Assembly: GCF_950295315.1 (NCBI RefSeq)
Contig: NW_026647548.1
Span: forward strand, 1-64,000
Direction of reading: 5' to 3'
DNA: 64,000 bases
Origin: Erinaceus europaeus
Taxonomy: Eukaryota; Chordata; Mammalia; Eulipotyphla; Erinaceidae
In this document: positions 10,515 through 20,405 of the stretch, in pieces
How positions within the stretch are numbered: the stretch's first letter is position 1
Layout: each line of letters begins with the position of its first letter
Position numbers and translations under genes: made by a program
The notes under the pieces: generated by a model
The model's database searches: none
What the model was told of the DNA's origin: nothing
What the model saw: the letters and a program-made list of their open reading frames with translations, nothing else

Positions 10515-11165
10515 TTCAATTTTCTTCGTGGTTTGATATTTATTTACAAAACTATGAGATGACAGGGGTCTAATTCCACACTGTTCCCACTACCAGCGTC
10601 CAGTGTCCCCATCCTCTCCACTGGAAACTGCAGTGATTCTCCCATGGTCACAGATATGGGTTAGACTATTATTTCTCTAACTACTTATCTATATTTATAC
10701 ACACTTGCCCATTTTCACTTTTTTAACTTTATTTATTTTTTTATTTGCTAGAACAGAGAGAACTTGAGAGGGGGAGGTAGAGAGGGAGAGAGACGGAGAG
10801 ATACCTGCAGCACTGTTTCACCATTTGTGAAGATTTCCCCCTGCAGGTGGGAACCGGGGGCTTGAACCCAGGTCCTTGTGTCTGGTAATATGTGCCCTTA
10901 GTCAGGCGCTCCACCACCTGGCCCCTTACCCTTTTATGGTCCTGCCTTCTCTTTCTTCTAAGTCACACCTACTATTACTACTTTCAAATGTCCTTCTTTT
11001 GTTCCCCTCTTCTCTCTCTGGGTCGTGACGGAGTTGGAGTTCAGAGCCCTCTAGCCATCTTCCCCTAACATTTCATTGCACCTTCCCCCTGGGAGTATGG
11101 ACCCAAATTCTTTATGAGGTGCAGAAGGTGAGAGTTCAGTTTTTATCTGTCCCCAGTGGGGTAAG
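10515..11165 (+). repeat. Repeat D copy interrupted by a SINE-B
   Basis: D sequence runs from 'gatatttatttacaaaact' to about 10720, is broken by a minus-strand SINE-B (10722-10925, 'cagagagaacttgagagg' to 'ccaccacctggcccc'), and resumes with 'gacggagttggagttcag' and 'gggagtatggacccaaatt'. The SINE is therefore younger than this D copy. Confidence 0.65.
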
Positions 11166-11449
11166 TGGCAGAGGTCTGTTTTGAACAGAAAGCCGCCATT
11201 CACTGGGTGACTGACTCATATTGCTCATGTCTGTCCAGACATCCAAGACCCTGAGCTAATGCTTCTTCTTCTAGCGTTTGCCCTTCTTCCGTAGCCAGTC
11301 AACAGCGTCAGGTTGAGCCTGATGTAAAGTTTCGAGACCTCCTTTGAATCTGGAGATACTACACCACAGATCTGCTAGAATCGCCTTCCTTATAGAGAAC
11401 AGACTCATTCTTTTTGTTGTTGCTTGTCTTGTTTAATATATATATACAT
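11166..11449. other. Unique sequence, no gene seen
   Basis: No repeat or coding signature identified. Confidence 0.4.
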
Positions 11450-11735
11450 ATATTTCCTCCAGAGTTATCACTGGGGCTCAGTGCCAACACAATGAATCCA
11501 CTGCTCTGGTGGCCATTTTTTTCCCATGGTATTGGGTAGGACAGAGAGAAACTGAGAGGGGAGAAAAAGACAGAGAGGAAGAGAGAAAGACAGACACCAG
11601 TAAACCTGCTTCACAAGCAAAGAAGCTGGGCTGCGGGTTGTCCGTCTCCTCTCCTCTCTCTCTCTTCCCCTCCCCTCTCAATTCTGTCTGTCTTTACTCA
11701 ATAATTCATAAATAATGAGATTTTAAAATATTTTA
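11450..11735. repeat. SINE-B-related fragments, mixed orientation
   Basis: A minus-strand longer-variant head ('cctccagagttatcactgg', 'ggacagagagaaactgag') runs into plus-strand tail-like sequence ('tctctctcttcccctcccc', 'caataattcataaataat') near 11640. This suggests a nested or recombined pair. Confidence 0.5.
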
Positions 11736-12440
11736 AAAAGCAAGATTGTGAGATAAATAACAGGGGTAAAATTCCACACAGTTACCACCAGAGTTCCATG
11801 TCCCATCCCCTCCATAGGAAGCTTCCCTACTCTTTATTCCTCTGGGAATATGGACCAACATTTTTTTTTTTTCTTTATCAAGGGGGATTAATGGTTTACA
11901 GTCAACAGTAAAATACAGTCGTTTGTACATGTGTAACATTTCTCAGTTTTCCACATAACAATTAAACCCCCTCTAGGTCCTCCTCTGCCATCATGTTCCT
12001 GAAGCCTCACCCCAGAGGCCTTTCCTTTGGTGCAATACACCAAACCCGGTCCAAGTTCTGCTTTGTGTTTTCTTATTTTTCAACTTCTTTTTTATTATTA
12101 GTGATTTGATAATGGTTGACAAGATTGTGGGATAAAAGGGGTACAATTCACACTGTTCCCACCACCACAGTTCTGTGTCCCATCCTCTCCATTGGAAGCA
12201 ACTCTATTCTTTATCCCTCTGGGAGTATGGGCCAAAATTCTTTATGGGGAGCAGAAGGTGGGATTTCTGGCTCCTGTAATTGCTTCTCCACTAGACATGG
12301 GTGTTGACAGGTGGATCCATACCCCCCAGCCTGTTTCTTTCTTTCCCTAATGGGGCAGGGCTCTGGGTAGGTTCCAAGACACATTGTTGAGGTCATCTGC
12401 CCAGGAAGTCAGGATGGTGTCATGACACTGGTATTTTTCA
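11736..12440 (+). repeat. Repeat D pieces and a second LINE-like repeat
   Basis: A short D piece (11736-11865) is followed by 'ggtttacagtcaacagtaaa', 'gtttgtacatgtgtaacat' and 'tttggtgcaatacacc' at 11870-12060, which I read as another common interspersed repeat. A D copy follows at 12085-12440, with the characteristic 'ctccactagacatgggtg' and 'tttccctaatggggcagg'. Confidence 0.5.
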
Positions 12441-12471
12441 TTTGCTTAGTGAAGGTGACTTCCTGCAGTCA

Positions 12472-12593
12472 CTCAGATGCTCACTGGAGTCTCACTCTCT
12501 TTGATGTCCAGCACAGTTTCCCCTCCACAAGGGACTGTGGGGATCTCTCTTTCCCCATTGGTGGGCACCTCTCTCTGTCTTGCCTGTTGTGAA
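12472..12593 (+). repeat. Local duplication, copy 1
   Basis: About 120 bp closely matching 13172-13284. Shared text includes 'ctcactggagtctcactctc', 'tttgatgtccagcacagttt' and 'ggggatctctcttt'. The two copies are exactly 700 bp apart at their left ends. Confidence 0.85.
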
Positions 12594-12769
12594 CGATGTT
12601 CATGTGAACTATGGATTTGGGGGGGTAGATACCCATCGTGGGTTTACCTTGGCACTGGGCACCCTATAGAAACATAAGGCAGACATAGGCATCAGTGCTT
12701 GCTGCCCCATCAGACAAGCCCCAACCACTCTCTGCATCCACATAACACAATGAGTGGTCCTCATGGTCA

Positions 12770-12771
<2 letters not shown>

Positions 12772-12819
<48 letters not shown>
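12772..12819. repeat. (GT)n microsatellite
   Basis: More than 40 bp of GT dinucleotides ending in GCGCGC, lying between the two copies of the local duplication. Confidence 0.95.
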
Positions 12820-12904
12820 TGATGGCTTTGTTTTTACCCAAATGAAGCTTATATGCAAGGCACTGTGCTAGGATCTGGAACTAATGGCAGACTAGGTCTC
12901 CCAC

Positions 12905-13115
12905 AATCTTTTTTTTTATTAATCCTTTCTTTTTGTAATTGATAGGACATACAGAAATTGAGAGAAGAGGAGATAGAGAGAGACAGAGACACACTTGCAA
13001 CACTGCTTCACTGCTCAAGAACCTTCCCACTGCAAGTGGGGACCAGGAGTTTGAATCCAGTTCCCTGTAGATGGCAACACGTGAGCTCGACCAGGTGCAC
13101 CACCACCTGAACCCC
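12905..13115 (-). repeat. SINE-B
   Basis: 'aattgataggacatacagaa', 'gaaccttcccactgcaagt', 'gtttgaatccagttccc' and 'gaccaggtgcaccaccacc' mark a minus-strand copy. Confidence 0.75.
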
Positions 13116-13171
13116 CTTCCACAATCTCGATGTGCTAGACTAGCACCAGAGGGCCCTGGGATGACATGGCC

Positions 13172-13284
13172 CTCAGATGCTCACTGGAGTCTCACTCTCT
13201 TTGATGTCCAGCACAGTTTTTCCTCCACCAGAGGCTGTGGGGATCTCTCTTTCTCCATTGGGGGGCACCCCTCTCTGTCTTGCA
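13172..13284 (+). repeat. Local duplication, copy 2
   Basis: Matches 12472-12593 with a few substitutions. The rest of 13285-13955 has no recognisable gene. It includes a T-rich patch at 13733-13800. Confidence 0.85.
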
Positions 13285-13959
13285 CACCATGAGCTATTGA
13301 GCAGTCCTTAGAAGGGGCTGGACTGATAAGAAATTTGGTCCAAGATCTATTACTCATTAAAATTGAGGTTAAAAAATCTAGAAATCTGCTCTTTGTGTCT
13401 CCAGCACTCATATAGCTACTTATATGTGAGGGTATCCAGAGTCCACAAAGCTCTGTTTGACATGGGTTGCTTCAAAAAGGAGGGTGGGAAGGACAGTGTT
13501 AGAAATTGGAGTTAAAATGCTTTTGGCTCTTATAAATAATACTAGAGAGAACAATGGGGTGGACTCTCCCTCAGAGGCTATAGTTAAGGCCATGGCCCCA
13601 CAAGTGGAAGGGATAAATCCTATGGTGGATTTATTTCTAATTTAAAAGTTTAAGGCCCCTGCATACAATTTTCCAAAGTGATTACACCAATTACATTCCC
13701 ATTAACAATGCACCAATGTTCCTTCTTGCTATGTTTTTTTTTTGTTTTCATGTCTTTCTTTCTTTTTTTTCTTTTTGCATGGACCTGATCTTTTTTCTTG
13801 GTAGTTACCATGAAACTTCCTGAAAACATCATAAAGATAAAACTGTTTTGAACTGATAAAACTCACACAGAGACACTCTACATGCTGTCTTCTGCCTTTT
13901 CATCTGCCTACTTTTGGTTGTCCCTCTCTCTCATGAGAAGCCAGTTTTTCCACCTATTC

Positions 13960-14280
13960 TCAGCTGGACTCTACTCTCTCAGAGCTGAGCATACAGAGGC
14001 AAGTTCAGTAAGCACCACTGAGTAGATTCCGTGAACAATGTTGCAGGTATCGCTGAATTTCCCGGCTCAGTAGTGAGAACCTTGAGGGTTGGGATCAGCA
14101 CAGATGGAAATCTGACCCAGCTGTATTCACTTCTAGCAATGTTGCCTTGAGCAAGCAAACTGAGAGTCAAAGTCCTAACCCCTCCTTGTGGCACAGAACT
14201 AAAGTCCTGCCTGGGCTTATGGAAAGATACTGAGGCCTGGGAGTACAGGGGACTCAAGGAATCATGCAAGTGTTCATGAT
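13960..14280 (+). repeat. Duplicated module Y, copy 2
   Basis: Diverged counterpart of about 6080-6420, lying about 0.5-0.8 kb upstream of the second OR. With module X it shows that the OR neighbourhoods share ancestry even though most flanking DNA has been replaced by repeats. Confidence 0.55.
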
Positions 14281-14354
14281 TAGATTGTGAACCCCAGTTT
14301 CTATCAAATATTTCCCCTCTGAGTCTCCAAGTCCTTGATTTTTAACATGAGATT

Positions 14355-14560
14355 CTTTTTCTTATATTATATTTTATTAATTGGATAGAGACAGCCAGAA
14401 ATGAAGAAGGAAGAGAGAGGTAGAAAGGAAGAGAGAGAGAGAGACACCTGCAGCACTGCTTCACTACTCATGAAGTTTTCCTCCTGCAGGTGAGGACCAG
14501 GGGTCCTTGTGCATTGTAACATGTACGCTCAACCAGGAGTACCACCACCACATTCTAAAA
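14355..14560 (-). repeat. SINE-B
   Basis: 'ttggatagagacagccagaa', 'tgaagttttcctcctgcag' and 'ctcaaccaggagtaccacc' are seen on the plus strand, indicating a minus-strand element. Confidence 0.75.
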
Positions 14561-14570
14561 ATGTTCTTTT

Positions 14571-14670
14571 AGTGCTGGAGAGATAGCACAATGGTTATGC
14601 AAAAAGCTTTTCTTGCCTAAGTCACCAAAGTGCCTAGATTCAATCCCTAGCACCAACATAAACCAGAGTG
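14571..14670 (+). repeat. SINE-C
   Basis: Contains 'agatagcacaatggttatgc', 'ttcttgcctaagtcacc' and 'agattcaatccctagcacc', the family's A- and B-box-like segments. Confidence 0.65.
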
Positions 14671-14745
14671 CTAAAAGGGTATTTTTAGAAGAAAAATAAA
14701 AGAAGTAGATCACCTTAATTGAATCTAGATACATAGTATAACAAG

Positions 14746-14765
14746 CATTCTCTGTCCCCCTGCAG
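14746..14765 (+). promoter_or_regulatory. Probable 3' splice acceptor before OR coding exon
   Basis: Identical polypyrimidine-CAG sequence to that preceding the first OR. Conservation of this acceptor, where the rest of the upstream DNA differs, supports a functional noncoding-exon junction or a gene conversion tract that includes it. Confidence 0.6.
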
Positions 14766-15704
14766 ATGGAGACCTCCCCAGAGGTGAGCAACACGACCAG
14801 GGTCCAGGCCTTCATCCTGCTGGGCTTGTCCACCAGGCCAGACCTCAGGGGCGTCCTGTTTGTGGTCTTCCTGATGCTCTACCTGCTCACCCTGCTGGAG
14901 AACTCGCTCATCATCTACCTCGTCTGCTCCCACAGCGAGCTCCACAAGCCCATGTACTTCTTCCTGGGCAACCTCAGCTGCTTGGAGATGAGCTACGTGT
15001 CCGTGACCATGCCCAGCCTGCTCGTGGGGCTGTGGGCTGGGCCCTTCCACGTGCCCTTCACCGCCTGCATGACCCAGCTCTTCTTCTTCATTTCCCTCAT
15101 CTGCACGGAGTGCACACTGCTGGCCTCCATGGCCTATGACCGCTACGTGGCCATCTGCCGCCCACTGCACTACCCACTGCTCATGAGGCCGCGCGTCTGC
15201 CTGGGCCTGGCCCTGGCTTCTTGGCTCGGGGGCCTGCTGGTCTCAGCAATTAAGACCACCTGCATTGCCACCCTGACCTACTGTGGCCCCAACGTTCTCA
15301 ACCAGTTCTTCTGTGACGTATCGCCTCTGCTCAACCTGTCCTGCACCCACGTGGCCCTGACCGAGCTGGTGGACTTCATCTCCGCCATCGTCATCTTCTG
15401 TGGGACTCTGCTGGTGGCCCTGGGCTCCTACGTGGCCATTGGGAGAGCCGTGCTGCGCATGCCCTCGGCCGCCGCCCGGCGCAAGGCCTTTTCCACCTGC
15501 GTCTCCCACCTGCTGGTGGTGGGCATCTTCTACTCGGCCGCCCTCTTCATCTACTGCCGCCCCAGCCGCATCAAGTCCATGGACCTCAACAAGGTGATAT
15601 CGGTCATCTACACAGTGGCCACGCCCTTGTGCAACCCCGTCATCTACTGTCTGCGCAACAAGGAGGTGCACGCGGCCCTGAGGAAGTCTCTCCCCTGGCC
15701 TTGA
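14766..15704 (+). CDS. Olfactory receptor 2 (family 6-like), intact
   Basis: A 312-residue OR, the same length as the first and differing at about 13 residues by eye: 3, 37, 76, 110, 151, 156, 158, 161, 162, 169, 171, 231 and 246. Seven of the 13 fall at 151-171, the end of TM4 and start of extracellular loop 2, a region that helps shape the odorant pocket. N9 sequon, 'MAYDRYVAIC', loop-2 cysteines, 'KAFSTCVSHL' and 'PLCNPVIYCLRN' are all intact. Base-level identity to OR1 starts about 25 bases before the ATG and stops a few bases after TGA. Predicted role: odorant GPCR coupled to Golf. Subfamily uncertain. Confidence 0.95.
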   Translation: METSPEVSNTTRVQAFILLGLSTRPDLRGVLFVVFLMLYLLTLLENSLIIYLVCSHSELHKPMYFFLGNLSCLEMSYVSVTMPSLLVGLWAGPFHVPFTACMTQLFFFISLICTECTLLASMAYDRYVAICRPLHYPLLMRPRVCLGLALASWLGGLLVSAIKTTCIATLTYCGPNVLNQFFCDVSPLLNLSCTHVALTELVDFISAIVIFCGTLLVALGSYVAIGRAVLRMPSAAARRKAFSTCVSHLLVVGIFYSAALFIYCRPSRIKSMDLNKVISVIYTVATPLCNPVIYCLRNKEVHAALRKSLPWP

Positions 15705-16020
15705 GTCTCAGCATAGAAAGCAAGGCCCTTCTTGTCCCAATGCCATGCACACAGAGACACAGACATCATAAACAGTGGAAGCAACTAAACACTGGAAAGT
15801 GTATTTCCTGCCCACTAGACACAAGTTCCTTTCTGTCTCCAATGGACTAGAGAGTGAGGTCTTTGAGGAAGTGGGTCTCCCACCATGATGGAAATGAACA
15901 GGGACTTCACTCCAGCAGAGACCAAGAAAAGCAATGTCTGCAGCCCCATGATTTTATTCCTGGGTCTCTTGGACGCTTCTCAGATGAGTCTACTTGTCCC
16001 CACATGTAGAAGAATAAGAC
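15705..16020. other. 3' flank of OR2, no feature seen
   Basis: No repeat or conserved frame recognised. Confidence 0.4.
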
Positions 16021-16230
16021 ATGGGGGACAGGGTGGTGGCACTCCTGGTTAAGCACACATAGTACCAAGTGCAAGGACCCACACAAGGAACTGGGTTTGA
16101 GCTCCCAGGAGGATGCTTCACAGGTTGTGAGCAAATCTGTAGGTGTCTCTTTCTCTCTCTCTATCTTCCTCTCTCCTTTTAGTTTCTCTCTGTCCTATAC
16201 AATAAAATGGTGGAAAAATGGCCTCCAGGA
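16021..16230 (+). repeat. SINE-B
   Basis: 'gggtggtggcactcctggtt', 'gaactgggtttgagctccc', a TC-rich middle, then 'tcctatacaataaaatgg'. Confidence 0.7.
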
Positions 16231-16580
16231 GTGTTGTTGTTGTGGTCAGGTGTTGGGCTGCACCACGGAGAAGAGAGAGGAAGTCCGGAGCAAGTGGGGT
16301 ACACAAATCTTTATTATAGGGTGGGGGGGTGGCTCAGGATGGCCGTCCCCACTACCTGACCATGGGGCGAGAGAAGGGAGAGAGATCTGAGAGAGAGCTG
16401 AAGGAGCCGAGAGAGAGGGGGGGAGCCAAGAGCCCAGAGAGAGCGAGGGGGGGTGAGGGGGCTTTTATTAGGCAACAACCACGGGTAACATGTGGGGCCA
16501 GGATTGGTTGAAGGGGGCACTGTTAGGATTTCACGGGGCATGGTAAAACCTGGGGGCGGAGACTGCATCAGAATAATTCC
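16231..16580 (-). mobile_element. LTR-like element, minus strand (left arm of inverted repeat)
   Basis: On the minus strand it reads through a poly(A)-signal-like 'cctaataaaagccccc', a TC-rich R/U5-like stretch, 'tataataaagatttgtgtac' and a terminus 'ctgaccacaacaacaac'. This layout suggests a gammaretrovirus-like LTR, but no internal region is attached. Bases 16231-16474 are the reverse complement of 16595-16827. Confidence 0.55.
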
Positions 16581-16594
16581 TCAGTGTCATCATC

Positions 16595-16827
16595 GCCTAA
16601 TAAAAGCCCCCTCAACCCCCTCGCTCTCTCTGGGCTCTCGGCTCCCCCCCCCCTCTCTCTCGGCTCCTTCGGCTCTCTCTCCCTTCTCTCGCCCCGTGGT
16701 CAGGTAGTGGGGAAGGCCATCCTGAGCCACCCCCCATCCTATAATAAAGATTTGTGTACCCCACTTGCTCTGGACTTCCTCTCTCTTCTGCATGATGCAG
16801 CCCGACACCTGACCACAACAACAACAC
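16595..16827 (+). mobile_element. LTR-like element, plus strand, 5' truncated (right arm)
   Basis: Starts at 'gcctaataaaagccccc' and ends at 'ctgaccacaacaacaacac'. It matches the left arm in inverted orientation with few differences. The U3-like part present in the left element is missing. The 120 bp between the arms is the U3 part of the left element plus a little unrelated DNA. Confidence 0.55.
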
Positions 16828-16859
16828 AGGAACAATGCATTTGTAGTGTTGACACCAAG

Positions 16860-16965
16860 CCCCAGAAATAACCCTGGAAGCAAAAAGAAGAAGAGGAAGG
16901 AGAAGGAGGAGAAGGGGGAGGGGAGGGGGCAGAGGGAAGAAAGAGGAAGAAAAACAAATAGGGCA
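16860..16965. repeat. Purine-rich low-complexity stretch
   Basis: GAAGGAG/GGAGGAG-type sequence, nearly pure purine on the plus strand. Confidence 0.8.
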
Positions 16966-17067
16966 TACATGATTATGTTCAGTGTCTCTCTGCACTGAAA
17001 AATCACCAGAAGCAACTTGTAGATCAGAGGATGGAGGCTGAAATACATCAAAGTACATTCTTTCTGA

Positions 17068-17316
17068 GAAATATCTCTGTGAGGGGCCAGGCAGTGGCGC
17101 ACCCGGTTAAGTGCACACATTACAGTACAAAAGGACCCAGGTTCAAGCCCCCACCTGTATGGGGAAAGCTTCATGAGTGGTGAATCAAGGCTGCAGGTGT
17201 CTCTCTGTCTCTCTCCCTCTCTATAGTCCCTTCCCTTCTCAATTTCTCTCTGCCTCTCTCCAATAATAAATAAATAATTTTTTAAAAGTAAAAAAAAAGG
17301 AAGAAATATCTCTGTA
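17068..17316 (+). mobile_element. SINE-B insertion with target duplication
   Basis: The element (about 17083-17300) is flanked by 'gaaatatctctgt' on both sides. Head 'ggccaggcagtggcgcaccc', 'ggacccaggttcaagccc' and the tail 'ccaataataaataaata' are present. Confidence 0.85.
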
Positions 17317-17338
17317 TTTTACATGGCAATATGGAAGA

Positions 17339-17740
17339 TGTTGGGCAGTACACCAGCTCCCCCCTGCTTATCCCTGCAGTCTATTTACATAACCAGTTGC
17401 CTAGGAACCACCCTGCCTGCAGGGCATTGGTTTAATCCCCACTGGTTCATGATGTCTTTTTGCTCCACCCCCTCTCACCAGTCTTTTTTCGCTCCACCCT
17501 CTCTATATCACATCCTGTTTCCACCCTACTTGGCAAGTATATATACAGCTTCTCTTCTGTTTTAACACACTTGGGATTGCCTTCCGGCTCTGAGAGTTCC
17601 AGAGTCTATCTCCTGAGACACTAGCTCAGCACGAGTTCCTGATCCCTCTCCCACGCAGCAGCCTAGGATGGCTCCAGTTGAGTTCTCTCCAACCCAGAGA
17701 GCACTTGCTTGGGAAGAAGCACCCTCAGGCTATCCCAGCA
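17339..17740 (+). mobile_element. Class II ERV LTR, type A, plus strand
   Basis: A 402-bp LTR beginning TGTTGGGCAG and ending ATCCCAGCA. It contains a TATA box (TATATATA about 17538-17545) and 'ttaacacacttgggattgcc' downstream. It is the same LTR type as 24739-25158 but in opposite orientation. The 6 bases on either side do not match, so it is not a simple solo LTR. Its right end joins minus-strand ERV internal sequence directly. Confidence 0.8.
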
Positions 17741-18299
17741 TTTTCACTTTAGTGAATTAATTTTATCTTTCCTGGTAAGAATGTAGCTTCAAAGTTACAC
17801 TTTTAACCATTAAGTTAATGTTTACCAAACTTGAAACACACACATAAAACATGTAGTTTATAACACACAGGAGGAGAAAAACTTTTGTAACTAAGACATA
17901 TCATTTCAAATGCGAATTTAGATCTGTACTGTCATAGTTGAACCACCTTTATTCACACAGTTTAAGACTAAACGTTTCATATTTATACCAAGACATAAAA
18001 AGAAATCAAAAAGAGAAAAAAAACCAAAAAAACAATTTTGGACTGTTTCTGGATGTCTCCAGAAACCATGGCTGTGTCCAGCAAATTTATATAAAGTTAA
18101 TTAAGTTCGAGAGTACTCTGAGCAACAATGGGTCATACAAAAATTTTTGGTCACTCAACTCACTTAATTTTTTTTCTAACTCACTCATAAAATACAACTG
18201 TCCAGTCATAGCATAAGACACTCATAGGGGGGAGAGCTCTGTGAATCAGTTTTTTCAGATTTTGCCATGTTGTATTATGGATCCTGGGGTGTGTCCTGC
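17741..18299 (-). mobile_element. ERV internal region downstream of pol (env-region remnant)
   Basis: Reverse complement of sequence also found in the plus-strand ERV at about 22570-22735 ('cagtacagatctgaattcg' and 'taaattcttaccaggcaaag' there). It follows the integrase end on the minus strand, so it corresponds to the start of the env region. It holds many stops and no usable frame. Confidence 0.6.
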
Positions 18300-18966
18300 A
18301 ACCAGTCCTCTTGCAGTGTTTCTTGTTCCTCAGGGATATCAGCACCATCAAGTGGGTATTGCTGGACATGGCGGGCTGGAACCCAGACAGGTTTGGAGTA
18401 ATTCTGTGGAAAAATGCATGCAAAACCCCTCCCCATGGTCAATAGGGGGTCAGGCCCTTTCCAAATTTTATCGAGTGGGTCTTTCCATTTGACTTTAATA
18501 GCTGGGAGGGTGGGTGGTGTTTGCCAATGAAGAATAATAGGAGGTTGGTCCGAGTTTTTGTAAATATTAAAGACATTTAACGAAGGCTTTTGCTAGTTGG
18601 ATATTGGGGGGGGTACATTTCCCCTTTTTCTTTATTTAATTGAGCCTTAAGTGTTTGATGGACCCTCTCGACAATGCCTTGTCCCTGTGGATTATAAGGA
18701 ATGCCCGTAGTATGAGTAATGTTCCAGAGGGAACAAAAATCTTTAAATTGTTTGCTGGTAAAAGCATTCCCATTGTCAGTTTTAAGTTGAAGATGTATGC
18801 CCATTACAACAAAACAAGAGAGCATATGGCTTATAAGCTTTTTTTGAGCTTTCTCCCATCTGGGCTGTAGCCCACATAAACTTAGAGACAGTATCAATTG
18901 AGACAAACACATATTTTTGTTTGCCAAAGCTGGGTATGTGGGTGATATCAATTTGCCAAAGAGCAC
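18300..18966 (-). pseudogene. Retroviral integrase fragment (class II ERV pol 3' end)
   Basis: A decayed integrase. The 129-codon frame at 18577-18966 carries 'KTDNGNAF' and '[16 protein letters not shown]'. The aspartate (residue 64 of this frame) and glutamate (residue 100) are 35 residues apart, the spacing of the DX35E catalytic core. Downstream, in other frames (about 18330-18500), lies C-terminal-domain-like sequence with 'GRGFACIFP' and 'WVPARHV', typical of betaretrovirus-like integrases. Frame changes separate the parts, so no protein can be made. Confidence 0.85.
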
Positions 18967-19039
18967 TGGCTTTTAAACCTCAAGGATTAACTCCCAGAGT
19001 TTGAATAGCAGGTGTTTTGATTAGACCTGCACAGGAGGA

Positions 19040-19410
19040 GCATGTAGCAAGAATGCATTTCTACTGTGTCAGAGGAATATCAGGAAATTGAGCTCAAAGT
19101 CCTTTAAGATTAACATGGGTTAGGGAATGAAAGTCAGCAGGATTAGAGAAAGAGGCTAGGAGAATTCCTGTGGAGGCGAGGCAGTTGGCTGCAGCATTCC
19201 CTTCAGACAGGGGACCAGGAAGAGGGCTGTGGGAATGTAGGTGCTGAACATACAGTGGTTGGGTTCGAGAACAGAGCATAGAGGCAATTTGAATTAAGAG
19301 AGGAGAAAGTGGGTTGTCATAAATTCTCACATAAGATCAAGCAAACCATGGAAGTAAGTTAACAGTATACACACTGTCAGAAAAAAGGTTGAAGGATTCT
19401 GGTACGGCTT
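19040..19410 (-). pseudogene. RNase H C-terminus and integrase N-terminus remnant
   Basis: The 78-codon frame at 19094-19330 contains 'PLYVQHLHSHSPLPGPLSEG', a betaretrovirus-type RNase H ending, followed by a 'THVNLKGL' segment at the integrase zinc-binding start. It is separated from neighbours by frame breaks. Confidence 0.75.
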
Positions 19411-20091
19411 TTAATGCAAGGAAAACAGCATAAAGTTCTTTGTACTGAGGGTAATTATCAGGAAGCTCAGTAAAGAGAGGTTTGGGGTATTGCTGGACTG
19501 GATAATATATAATGGCAGCAGCTCCTTTTTTCCACCATCAGTGAACACTGTAGGAGCAGAGGGGATGGGATTTCGAGAGAAAACTTTAGGTACCAGTAGA
19601 GGCAAAAGAGGCAAAGAAGCTATCAAATTATTAGAAAGAAAATGATTATCTAATTGTCCTGGAAAACCCATTAAACTTACAGCAAAATGAGAATGGTGGT
19701 GTATGAGCCACTCTGTATCTGTGAGAGAAAAGGGAAGAATGATTGATTCTGGTTCCTTTCCAAAGACCTGTACCGATCTGTTTGTTCCTTGGCGAACCAT
19801 AAATGCTAAGGCATTAATTTCCATAAGAAGTGTTGGAGCTCCTCCTACTGGTGTATGAAGCCATATGATAGTGTCATGCTTTTGCCACAGTGCCCCCACT
19901 ACCGTGGGGGTGGACTTAAAGATCAGAAGATTTACCAAAGAGGATGAGGAGAACCAAACGAGATGCATGTCCTGGAGAGCCTGGTTAACTCTTTCCAGTG
20001 CCATGGAGGCTTCCGGGGTTAACATACACTTTAAGGAGGGCTGTTTATTTCCTTTTAACAGATCAAACAGTGGTTGCAGGCAGCTAGTAGG
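19411..20091 (-). pseudogene. Reverse transcriptase connection / RNase H start, degraded
   Basis: The 204-codon frame at 19411-20025 opens with 'LTPEASMALERVNQAL', the thumb/connection region of class II ERV reverse transcriptase. It reaches 'PTVFTDGG', the first RNase H aspartate motif, near residue 157. The RT palm with its YXDD motif is absent: the frame is cut at about 20092 by an LTR. Nonfunctional. Confidence 0.85.
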
Positions 20092-20405
20092 TGCCAGGCT
20101 GGGATAGCTTCACGGACAGTAGAGAGACGACCCGGGACTCATGGCTGAGCTGGGAAGTAGTATCTCGTTTATTAATCAGATACATTGCCTTTTATGCATC
20201 TCTTCACTGGAAGTGACAAGGGAAAGGAAATGACTGGAGAGGAGGCAGAGCAAAAAAAAGAGCACGAACAGAACACAGAAAGCTTCCATCTAGCCAGTGG
20301 GGATTAAACCAATACCCTGCAGGCAGGGCGGGACCCAGGTAAAACAGTGCCTTAAGCAATGTAACAGAAGGGGTCTTAGAAGCAGAATTTAGAAGCATAC
20401 CAACA
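20092..20405 (-). mobile_element. Class II ERV LTR, type B, minus strand
   Basis: Begins TGTTGGTATGC at 20405 on the minus strand. It has 'ggtattggtttaatcccc' in common with LTR type A, a poly(A) signal AATAAA (plus-strand 20168-20173) and a terminal stretch 'gtccgtgaagctatccc'. The 3' end is uncertain within about 15 bases because it runs into reverse transcriptase sequence. A polypurine tract lies directly upstream, so this is a 3' LTR. Confidence 0.75.
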
